A program made the position numbers and the translations under genes. From an uncultured Clostridia bacterium (lineage in GTDB: Bacteria; Bacillota; Clostridia; Christensenellales; Aristaeellaceae): 14,242 nt of DNA. The number at the start of each line of letters is the position of its first letter. The stretch's first letter is position 1. The DNA lies in the NCBI GenBank assembly GCA_946626395.1, contig CAMOUF010000059.1, positions 1-14,242 on the forward strand, in the 5' to 3' direction. Under the pieces are notes generated by a model. It saw only the letters and a program-made list of their open reading frames with translations. It had not been told where the DNA came from and searched no databases. This document shows positions 8,050 to 14,242 of this stretch, one piece after another.

Positions 8050-10005
8050 ATGAAACGAATGTTAATCACAGCGGGGATACTGATCTGGGCGCTGTTGCTG
8101 GCACTTTCATGCGCACATGCTCAAACTGCTGCTCCGGCACTGCAAACCGGTACAGTTATTACGTTTGGACAATATGAACGCGACAATGTAGCTGTAAACG
8201 GAAACGAACCTATCGAATGGATCGTGCTTGAGGTGAAAGATCAAAAAGCCCTGCTCATCAGCAAACAGGCGCTGGATTGTGTATCATTTCATGAAAGCAA
8301 AAAAGATATTGTGTGGCTGTCCAGCGGGATACGGGAATGGCTGAACGGTGAATTCTGGAACAATGCTTTTACGAAAGAAGAAAAAGAGGCAATCGTGAAA
8401 ACCGATACTTCCAATCTCTCGGAGGAAGGAAACCCCGAATGGAATCCAGCCATGGGGAGCAACTCGACGGATCATGTGTTTTTGCTCAGCTATCGGGAAG
8501 TCATGCGTTATTTTCCGGAGCAGAATGAACGCAAGCTGACCGGAACGGAATATGCCCGCTCCCGTGGCGCACGCTTCGCGGGAATCACCAGCCTGGGAAT
8601 CGGAGAAACCGACTGGTGGCTGCGGTCCCCGGGAAAGGCTTCTGGAGAAGCCGCTTTCGTGAATGTGTACGGAAACGTGGATACAAAAGGCGTTGAGATG
8701 AAGCAGGGTATCCGGCCCGCGATTTGGATTGACCTGACTTTGGAGGACGGCGAATTCCCATATACCCGCTTTACCGCTGCTTCAAAATTAATGGAGGCCG
8801 AAAAGTACGCAGAAGCAGGGGCTATTTTTGAGTCGCTGGGCACGTATAACAACAGCGCGTCCTGGGCGAATTTATGCTACTATCGTCAAGCGACAGCGGC
8901 GTTCGCGGAAAAAGACTATGACACAGCGATCACGCTGTATGAAAAGCTGAATGGATATCGAGACAGCTATGAGCAGTGCCGGGCGGCAAGATACGAAAAA
9001 GCGGTTTCATATCAGGAAGCGGGAGACTACGCCACAGCGGTGAAACTCTTCACAGAAGCAGGCCAGTACCAGGACAGCATGGCGCGGCTAAAGGCCTGCT
9101 TTGACAAACAGGGCATTTCCATGTTCTATTTTTCCACAGACCCCGTGAATACCGGTGTGGATAACGGATACTCGAATGCAAACCCCATTCAGGGGAATGA
9201 CAAGCATTTTGGCTGGCGATTGGGCCGCTTCTTCCTCAGCGGATTTACCCGCGTGACCGACAACACAACCAGCAATCCTATATTTATCAAAACTTTAGGC
9301 GATTCCGTTACGCTGTGGTTCGATCTGGAACAGGACATCAACGCCCTGAACGGCAACACGAATTTGGTCATTGGGGAAGATCAGAATGGCTATAACCAGT
9401 CCTTTGGCGTAAAGAAAACCAACTTTGGCCGTGGCACCCTGATCATCCGTCATACGGATTACCGCAACGCTAAGGGCGATCCCGTTCTTTACACGGATTA
9501 TCTGCTGGCCAAGGGTACCACCGGAGCAGATACTAAGGTTATTCTGCATGAGGAAGGGGATTATGAAGTAGCGCTGGATTATGAAATACATGATAATGAC
9601 CTGACCCACATCCTGAATAAATACGACAATTATCAAATCCTGTTCCAGTTTTCCATCCGAAACGGAAATTGCATGGTGTATCCTTTTGATGCGGTAACAC
9701 GGGCAGAACTCCAGAATACAGCGGTTACAGAAAACGGTTTTTATCTTGATCTTGCCCGTTCCCGCTATCTGGACATTGACGTGCGCCGCTCCGTGATCGT
9801 GGAAGGGCCCAGCGGAATGACCGAGGACGAACGCTTCAACCGTCCGGCAAAAGACGGCGACCAGTACACAGCGGAAGGAATTTATACAATTTCCGTCCGC
9901 AACCGGTATACGGGGGAATCCACCGTCAAGACGATCTTCGTTGGGACGGAGGAACTATTGCAGGAATATATTTCCAATGGTTTTTCCATGGATCGGTTGA
10001 AGTAA
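8050..10005 (+). CDS. Secreted DUF6273 / TPR-like / beta-domain protein, first gene of the toxin operon
   Basis: A 651-aa exported protein. The signal peptide is MKRML plus a hydrophobic core, with probable signal peptidase I cleavage after AHA (24/25); C21 lies near the core, but the lipobox fit is poor. Residues about 34-230 match DUF6273: ITFGQYE, IEWIVLEV, KALLISKQALDC, REWLNGEFWNNAF, DHVFLLS, WWLRSPG, and IRPAIWIDL at the end. Residues about 240-350 are TPR-like helical repeats (EKYAEAGAIFESLGTY, KDYDTAITLYEKLNGY, GDYATAVKLFTEAGQY). Residues about 355-640 are beta-rich and of unrecognised function. The ribosome binding site AGGGGG lies 7 nt before the ATG. The downstream nuclease gene begins 13 nt after its stop, so it probably belongs to the same system as carrier, scaffold or surface partner; that is inference. 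Confidence 0.75.
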   Translation: MKRMLITAGILIWALLLALSCAHAQTAAPALQTGTVITFGQYERDNVAVNGNEPIEWIVLEVKDQKALLISKQALDCVSFHESKKDIVWLSSGIREWLNGEFWNNAFTKEEKEAIVKTDTSNLSEEGNPEWNPAMGSNSTDHVFLLSYREVMRYFPEQNERKLTGTEYARSRGARFAGITSLGIGETDWWLRSPGKASGEAAFVNVYGNVDTKGVEMKQGIRPAIWIDLTLEDGEFPYTRFTAASKLMEAEKYAEAGAIFESLGTYNNSASWANLCYYRQATAAFAEKDYDTAITLYEKLNGYRDSYEQCRAARYEKAVSYQEAGDYATAVKLFTEAGQYQDSMARLKACFDKQGISMFYFSTDPVNTGVDNGYSNANPIQGNDKHFGWRLGRFFLSGFTRVTDNTTSNPIFIKTLGDSVTLWFDLEQDINALNGNTNLVIGEDQNGYNQSFGVKKTNFGRGTLIIRHTDYRNAKGDPVLYTDYLLAKGTTGADTKVILHEEGDYEVALDYEIHDNDLTHILNKYDNYQILFQFSIRNGNCMVYPFDAVTRAELQNTAVTENGFYLDLARSRYLDIDVRRSVIVEGPSGMTEDERFNRPAKDGDQYTAEGIYTISVRNRYTGESTVKTIFVGTEELLQEYISNGFSMDRLK

Positions 10006-10018
10006 AGGAGGAGTGAAC

Positions 10019-11167
10019 ATGCTGAAAAAACTGTTGTCCTTGCTTCTTGCGTTTTCTCTGCTCTGCACCGCCTGCCTGGCTGAATCAGCGGAATCAGATG
10101 TTCCTAACTTTAAGGGGATGAATGATCCTGCACTGCTTCAATATACGGAAGACCAGGTATATAGTCAGCTTTCCTTTAATTTGGATAGTGAAGATTATAT
10201 TATTGAAAATGTTAAAGCTGTTTATGTATCGCAGGAATATTTAGATGAACTGGCTTTTAATTCTCAAGCAAATATTTTTTTCGGATATACGCTTGCGGAA
10301 TTAGAGGAAGAGTTTAAAAACACAGGTTTTGTCTTTGCTCTGGGAGACACTGGAACTACCGTTGTGAAACCTTTCTCGGATTATGACGATACATATGAAC
10401 GAATTATCAGAAATGTGGCCATAGGTACCGGAGTCATCCTTGTTTGTGTAACGGTGTCTACCGTTACCCTTGGAATGGGTTTAGCGACAACGAGTATTGT
10501 ATTTGCAGCAGCAGCAAAAACAGGAGCAACTGCTGCTTTATCAGGAGCAGTTTTAGGAGGAACTGCCGCCGGAATAATTAAGGGCTATGAAACGGGTGAT
10601 ATACAAGAAGCACTGAAATCCGCCGCACTCACAGGTAGTGAATCGTTCAAGTGGGGTGCTATTGCTGGATCTATCGCTGGCGGATTACAGAAACTGAGAA
10701 CAATTCACAATCTTACAAAGAACCTTGCGGGTTCAACCTATTATGAAAAAGGTACTATTCAAATCCCTGACGATGTTCCAAAATGGAGGCAAGCTGAACT
10801 TCGTTGCTTGAACGAAAATGGAGGATATGAGCAGTTATCTTATCTAAATGGAAAACAGGTTGATTTTGGAACACCGGGAGCAACACGCCCTGATTGTGTA
10901 TTAAATGTTGGTGATCATATCGAGGCCATAGAAGTAAAGTATTATAATCTTGAAGAAAAAGGGTGTTTGAGTACGCTATACAGGGAGTTACAGAGAGAAG
11001 TGAGAGATCGTGTTATGAATCTTCCTAAAGGTTCAACGCAGAGAATTGTTCTTGATGTAACTGATCGTGGATATTCAATGGATATCGTCGAACGAGTCGC
11101 TTCTCATATAACTAAACTGCTGGATGATATTTATCCCCAAATTCCAATTGATTTTGTGGGGGTATAA
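10019..11167 (+). CDS. Sec-exported polymorphic-toxin-like protein with C-terminal PD-(D/E)XK nuclease domain
   Basis: A 382-aa protein in three parts. A signal peptide (MLKKLLSLLLAFSLLCTACLA, cleavage near ACLA/ES; C16 or C19 lipidation is not excluded) precedes an N-terminal domain (about 28-125). A Gly/Ala-rich hydrophobic stretch (about 130-225) is typical of the pre-toxin region of polymorphic toxins. The tip (about 245-382) has FGTPGATRPD with D292 and IEAIEVKYYN with E305 and K307, the D...ExK core of a PD-(D/E)XK nuclease, with E260 as possible helix glutamate, then the family-like NLPKGSTQRIVLDV. DNA or RNA is the likely target. ATG 10019 has AGGAGG 7 nt upstream; GTG 10013 touches that site and is less likely. 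The tip is A+T-richer than the operon's first gene, and the immunity-like gene follows after 3 nt. Confidence 0.82.
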   Translation: MLKKLLSLLLAFSLLCTACLAESAESDVPNFKGMNDPALLQYTEDQVYSQLSFNLDSEDYIIENVKAVYVSQEYLDELAFNSQANIFFGYTLAELEEEFKNTGFVFALGDTGTTVVKPFSDYDDTYERIIRNVAIGTGVILVCVTVSTVTLGMGLATTSIVFAAAAKTGATAALSGAVLGGTAAGIIKGYETGDIQEALKSAALTGSESFKWGAIAGSIAGGLQKLRTIHNLTKNLAGSTYYEKGTIQIPDDVPKWRQAELRCLNENGGYEQLSYLNGKQVDFGTPGATRPDCVLNVGDHIEAIEVKYYNLEEKGCLSTLYRELQREVRDRVMNLPKGSTQRIVLDVTDRGYSMDIVERVASHITKLLDDIYPQIPIDFVGV

Positions 11168-11170
11168 AAA

Positions 11171-11578
11171 ATGACAATTTGTTCATCTGACAATAACAGA
11201 TATGTGGATATCGGCAGTTATACAATTTGGCATTCTCTTTATTCTACAGTAGCTGTACGACTGAAAGAATACCATGATTTATTTCCTGATGCGATTAACT
11301 TTTTAAGAACAGGAAAATGTGATCCTCAAAATGCACAAAAAACTGCAAGACAAATCAATCTCCTTCGTGATCGGCTTGCCTCTATTTCTCCTGATAATGC
11401 GGTTTATGATTTGAATCATTTGTCTATGGAACCACCGTGGAAGGGTCATATCAGCCCCATAGTAACCTCGTGCGCGAATCTTTATACCACAGCAGATGGA
11501 AAAGATTTACTTTTTGAGCTTGTCAGTATTCTTTGTCATGCATATACTGCAAACGTAGCAGTGAAAATACTTGAGTAA
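11171..11578 (+). CDS. Imm70-like immunity protein
   Basis: A small 135-aa protein without signal peptide or membrane helix, so cytosolic, immediately downstream of the nuclease toxin. Segments resembling the Imm70 family are YDLNHLSMEPPWKGHIS (79-95) and LYTTADGKDLLFEL (104-117), after an N-terminal IGSYTIWHSLYSTVAVRL stretch and a basic helical middle. Immunity proteins of polymorphic toxin loci bind and block the nuclease tip to protect kin cells. The assignment to Imm70 rests on recalled family pattern plus position. The start ATG lies 3 nt after the toxin stop, with GGGGG (11158-11162) as ribosome binding site, so toxin and antidote are made from one message. Its G+C is the lowest of any gene in the window (19 of 60 bases in 11281-11340, hand count). 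Confidence 0.72.
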   Translation: MTICSSDNNRYVDIGSYTIWHSLYSTVAVRLKEYHDLFPDAINFLRTGKCDPQNAQKTARQINLLRDRLASISPDNAVYDLNHLSMEPPWKGHISPIVTSCANLYTTADGKDLLFELVSILCHAYTANVAVKILE

Positions 11579-11600
11579 AAAATGTCATCCGAGTAAACGA

Positions 11601-11830
11601 AAAAATGAAAAGGAACTGTATACAGTTGACAAACAAGAGAAATGACAGCTTTCGCTGTCATTCTGACGGCTCAAAGAGCCGGAAGAATCTCTCGCGTCGT
11701 TTTCCAGGAAGCAAGCCGGTATACGAACCGGGAAGGAGATTCTTCCTGACCGCTTCGCGGCCGTCAGAATGACAAAAGAAGCTGTCCTTTCTCTTGCCTG
11801 TTCATTGAAAGCACAGCTTCTTTCATTTTT
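11601..11830. repeat. Nested imperfect palindrome of two inverted REP-like units in a 311-bp gene-free stretch
   Basis: The gap 11579-11889 holds no supported gene. Nested arms pair as follows: 11634-11649 with 11781-11796 (15/16), 11657-11670 with 11760-11773 (14/14, GTCATTCTGACGGC), 11681-11691 with 11736-11746 (11/11, GGAAGAATCTC), and 11716-11720 with 11727-11731. The outermost AAAAATGAAA/TTTCATTTTT match lies at 11601-11610/11821-11830. The two halves are REP-like units (11657-11691 and, inverted, 11736-11773) of the widespread GTCATTCTGA...GAAGAATCTC kind. Extra local hairpins are GACAGC/GCTGTC at 11644-11659 and a 14-bp perfect palindrome AACTGTATACAGTT at 11614-11627. ACTGTATA occurs directly repeated at 11615 and 11831, a possible but unproven insertion footprint. 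Confidence 0.85.
11775..11830. terminator. Probable bidirectional terminator between the toxin operon and dnaB
   Basis: AAAGAAGCTGT (11775-11785) pairs perfectly with ACAGCTTCTTT (11813-11823). On the + strand CATTTTT follows; on the - strand the stem is followed by a short TTTTG run. It lies between two convergent transcription units, but the 27-nt loop is long and the T runs are short. Confidence 0.5.
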
Positions 11831-11855
11831 ACTGTATAATAGCAGAGTATACTAT

Positions 11856-11890
11856 CTGCACACTGAACTCTGCACGCTGTAATCTTTATT
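11856..11890. repeat. Heptamer array 7 (CTGCACA/CTGAACT type)
   Basis: Units are CTGCACA, CTGAACT, CTGCACG, CTGTAAT, CTTTATT. CTG recurs exactly every 7 bases for four units. It ends at the dnaB stop codon and belongs to the same unit family as the array at 1136-1170. Confidence 0.7.
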
Positions 11891-13236
11891 TACATTTCAT
11901 TCGCCAAATTATCGAACAAAGTAAACTCTCCCAGCCAGGCCAGCTTGACCGTGCCCAAGGGGCCGTTTCTTTGCTTGGCCACGATGACCTCGGCGATATT
12001 GTCCGGGGTCTGTTCGTCGCGCTTATAGTAGGCCTCCCGGTGAAGGAACATGACCACGTCGGCATCCTGCTCGATGGAGCCGGAATCACGCAGGTCGCTG
12101 AGCATGGGACGGATGCCGCTGCCGCCGCGCTTTTCGTTGGCGCGGGACAGCTGGGCGCAGGCCACCAGGGGCACCTTCAATTCCTGGGCGATGGCCTTGA
12201 GGCTGCGGGAAATATTGCTGACCTCCACCTGCCTGCTTTCCGCTTTTTCATCGGAGCCCATGAGCTGAAGATAGTCCACCACGATCATGTCCAGCCCGTG
12301 GTCCATCATCAGCCTTCGGCAGCGGGAGCGGAGCTGGCCCGGGGTCAGGCCGGAGGTGTCGTCGATGTACATATCGGAGGCGGCCAGGGGGGCCAGGACG
12401 CGGGCCAGCTTCATCCAGTCCTCATCCTTGAGCAGGCCCTTGCGCACCAGCTGCATGTTCACCCGGGCGTCGCCGCACAGCACGCGCATGGCGATCTGCT
12501 CCCGGGGCATTTCCAGGGAAAACACCGCCACCTTGAAGCCCTTGCGCACGGCATGGGTGGCGATGTTGATGGCGAAAGAGGTTTTGCCCATGGAGGGCCG
12601 GGCGCCCACCAGCACCAATTCGCCCCCGTGCAAGCCGGTGAGCAGGTTGTCCAGGGCGTAAAAGCCCGTGGGCACGCCGGACACGCCTCCATGCAGCCGG
12701 GCCAATTGCTCCATCTGCTCGTAGGTGCGGTCCAGCACCTCCCGGATGTGCTGCAGTTCCTCGCCGCCGTCCCGGCGCATCACGATGTCGAAAATCTTCT
12801 TTTCCGCCAGGGCCAGCACCTGGGGCAGTTCCTGCTCCTGGGCGTAGCTGGCCTGGGAAATTTCCTGGGAGGCAGCAATGAGCCTGCGCAGGGTGGACTT
12901 TTCCGACACGATGTGGATGTAGTCCTTCACGTTCACGGCGGTGGGCACGAACTGGGTCAATTCCACCAGATAGGCGATGCCCCCAATGCCGTCCAGCGTT
13001 CCCCGGCTGCCCAGCTCCGCGTTCACGGTCACCAGGTCCACGGCGGAATGCCGGTCGGACACCGCCTTGGCCGCGTCGAAAATCTCCTTATGGGCGGGCA
13101 CGTAAAAATCGTCCTTCACCAGCATTTCCACGGCGGAGGACACGGCCGCGCTGCTTTGCAGCATGGCCCCCAGCACCGAGCGCTCGGCTTCGGTGCTGTG
13201 GGGCGGAATGGGGGAAAAGGCTGCGGGAGAATCCAT
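11890..13236 (-). CDS. dnaB: Replicative DNA helicase DnaB
   Basis: The hexameric 5'-3' helicase of the replication fork; in Bacillota the same protein is often named DnaC. The 448-aa length is normal. The N-terminal DnaB domain spans about 12-115 (PPHSTEAERSVLGAML, DFYVPAHKEIFDA). The RecA-like domain (about 185-446) has Walker A GARPSMGKTS (211-220), Walker B MIVVDYLQLMGS (317-328), the SRSLKAIAQEL/ACAQLSR segment, and KQRNGPLGTVKL (421-432) carrying the arginine-finger region. No intein or break is seen. The ATG at 13236 directly follows the rplI stop TAA with no spacer, and its ribosome binding site GGAGGGG lies inside rplI, so translation is likely coupled. Confidence 0.97.
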   Translation of the reverse strand: MDSPAAFSPIPPHSTEAERSVLGAMLQSSAAVSSAVEMLVKDDFYVPAHKEIFDAAKAVSDRHSAVDLVTVNAELGSRGTLDGIGGIAYLVELTQFVPTAVNVKDYIHIVSEKSTLRRLIAASQEISQASYAQEQELPQVLALAEKKIFDIVMRRDGGEELQHIREVLDRTYEQMEQLARLHGGVSGVPTGFYALDNLLTGLHGGELVLVGARPSMGKTSFAINIATHAVRKGFKVAVFSLEMPREQIAMRVLCGDARVNMQLVRKGLLKDEDWMKLARVLAPLAASDMYIDDTSGLTPGQLRSRCRRLMMDHGLDMIVVDYLQLMGSDEKAESRQVEVSNISRSLKAIAQELKVPLVACAQLSRANEKRGGSGIRPMLSDLRDSGSIEQDADVVMFLHREAYYKRDEQTPDNIAEVIVAKQRNGPLGTVKLAWLGEFTLFDNLANEM

Positions 13237-13689
13237 TTACGCTTCCCCTCCGGTGACGCGCACGGTCATCTTGGCGGAAATTTCAGGATACAGCTTCACC
13301 ACAATATCGGTCTCTCCCACGGTGCGGATGGTTTCAGCCAGGTCGATCTTTTTCTTGTCCACGTCCACGCCGTGCTGCTCCTTGAGGGCCTGGGCGATTT
13401 CCGCGCCGGTGATGGAGCCGTACAGGCGGCCCTGACTGCCGCACTTGGCCTTCACCACCACCACCTTGCCCCGCAGGGAAGCGGCCTTCTTTTCGGCTTC
13501 CATGCGCCGCTCGGTTTCCCGGGCGCGCTCGGCGGCCTGCTTCTTTTCCAGCTCCTTGGCCGCGCCGGGGGTGGCGTCCATGGCCATGCGGCGGGGGGAC
13601 AGGAAGTTGCGGGCATAGCCGTCGCTGACGTTCACGATCTCCTGCTTTTTGCCTACGCCCTTTACGTCAACCAGCAAAATCACCTTCAT
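13237..13689 (-). CDS. rplI: 50S ribosomal protein L9 (bL9)
   Basis: A 150-aa protein of normal bL9 length. The N-terminal rRNA-binding domain reads MKVILLVDVKGVGKKQEIV then GYARNFLSP (24-32), where the usual PKG after the loop is PRR. A charged connecting helix follows (about 42-80), then the C-terminal domain with GRLYGSITGAEIAQAL and VDVDKKKIDL. The frame extends 16 codons further upstream, but ATG 13689 has AAGGAGGA 8 nt upstream and gives the canonical start. The upstream extension overlaps the preceding gene's 3' end. Only 1 bp separates it from the YybS-like stop, and it abuts dnaB, so the three are one operon. Confidence 0.97.
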   Translation of the reverse strand: MKVILLVDVKGVGKKQEIVNVSDGYARNFLSPRRMAMDATPGAAKELEKKQAAERARETERRMEAEKKAASLRGKVVVVKAKCGSQGRLYGSITGAEIAQALKEQHGVDVDKKKIDLAETIRTVGETDIVVKLYPEISAKMTVRVTGGEA

Positions 13690-13690
13690 G

Positions 13691-14242
13691 TTAAAAATCC
13701 TCCTTTGGTTCCGGGGGCTTGCGCAGTCCCCGGGCATTATTCATTTGATCAAAGATGCCAATCAGCATCAGAACGGGGGTGGCCGACAATAGCACCGGCA
13801 CGACCACCCGCCAGACCCGGCGGGTGCCCCGCCGCTTCTGGATAAAATTCAACGTGGCCGCGCCCTGAATCAAAAACAGATCGGACGCCGCCGTATACAG
13901 CAGGATGCCCGCGATGCGCCCGGCGGGGGTCCGGGTCAGCTGCAGGATGTAGCCCAATGCCATGGCCGCGCCCACCTGCCAGCCCTTGCCCCGGGGCAGA
14001 TGCCACAGATGGAAGGGCGGCATATCCAGCATGGAAAAGTCCACCGCCTGGGGGCCGTCCGGGCTGTCGCCCTCCTGCAAAAACTGGCGCTTTTCCTGGG
14101 CCAGAAAGCCAAAACGCAGGGGCAGCAGCAGGCTCATCACCCCGCCCAGAAGGCTCTGACCGGCGATCACCTGGGGAACCGTTCCCTGCATTCCCTGGGT
14201 GATCATGGAGCGAACGGACAAGAGCATGTCCGCCCGGGCCGC
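13691..14242 (-). CDS. yybS: DUF2232 / YybS-family membrane protein (partial, N-terminus outside window)
   Basis: The last 183 residues of a polytopic membrane protein; the frame runs open through the right edge of the window, so the first in-window ATG (14227) is not taken as the start. Hydrophobic segments lie around VIAGQSLLGGVMSLLLP, QVGAAMALGYILQL, IAGILLYTAASDLFLIQGAA and VVVPVLLSATPVLMLIGIF. The FHLWHLPRG segment followed by two helices and a QKRRGTRRVWR loop fits the C-terminal half of DUF2232. YybS function is unknown. It sits immediately upstream of rplI-dnaB, where Bacillota often have yybS, gdpP, rplI and dnaB; here no gdpP gene stands between yybS and rplI. Confidence 0.8.
   Translation of the reverse strand, partial: AARADMLLSVRSMITQGMQGTVPQVIAGQSLLGGVMSLLLPLRFGFLAQEKRQFLQEGDSPDGPQAVDFSMLDMPPFHLWHLPRGKGWQVGAAMALGYILQLTRTPAGRIAGILLYTAASDLFLIQGAATLNFIQKRRGTRRVWRVVVPVLLSATPVLMLIGIFDQMNNARGLRKPPEPKEDF

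Noticed and set aside
11835..11840. TATAAT on the + strand downstream of the REP palindrome
   Set aside because: No -35 box lies at a suitable distance, and transcription would run antisense into dnaB.
11971..13845. A 624-codon + strand open frame opposite dnaB and rplI
   Set aside because: It is an antisense shadow of two certain core genes and has a His/Gly-rich composition with no recognisable motif.

Overview
The window looks like a piece of a G+C-rich Bacillota (Clostridia) chromosome, probably from an uncultured gut lineage. The evidence is strong AGGAGG-type ribosome binding sites, a nadD-yqeK/rsfS cluster, a yybS-rplI-dnaB cluster, a clostripain-type surface peptidase and DUF6273/TPR secreted proteins. 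The lineage is inferred from gene content and family resemblance, not from a marker search.

Layout. Bases 1-66 hold the rho-independent terminator of a + strand gene lying outside the window. On the - strand follow a LacX-like aldose 1-epimerase (131-982), a zinc-ribbon DUF2007-like protein (1281-1670), and a cluster read as NadD-YqeK fusion (2610-3779), RsfS (2204-2584) and an ArsC/Spx-fold protein lacking the usual cysteine (1845-2207). From a divergent promoter region at about 3.8 kb, the + strand carries a membrane protein with a degenerate Mrr-like domain (3846-4727) and a large membrane-anchored clostripain-family peptidase (4820-7849) that ends in a clear terminator.

The accessory part is a tight three-gene + strand operon (8050-11578). 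It encodes a secreted DUF6273/TPR/beta-rich protein, a Sec-targeted protein with a C-terminal PD-(D/E)XK nuclease domain typical of polymorphic toxins, and a small cytosolic protein resembling Imm70 immunity proteins. The last two genes are much more A+T-rich than their surroundings. This is the best candidate for a little-described system: a compact toxin/immunity pair that seems to use the general secretory route rather than a WXG/LXG-type leader.

The gene-free 11579-11889 stretch holds a nested imperfect palindrome of about 200 bp built from two inverted REP-like units, plus terminator-like stems. The right end returns to core genes on the - strand: a DUF2232/YybS membrane protein cut by the window edge (13691-14242), rplI (13237-13689) and replicative helicase dnaB (11890-13236), with almost no spacing between them.

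A second layer of structure is a set of short intergenic arrays. Each is about 35 bp, five degenerate 7-bp units, with different unit sequences. They lie at 67-101, 1039-1073, 1136-1170, 1172-1209, 1735-1769, 1808-1843 and 11856-11890, and none lies inside a gene apart from an overlap of a few bases with a stop codon. The 298-base gap 983-1280 holds three of them and otherwise only a weak promoter candidate and one half-match to the REP core.
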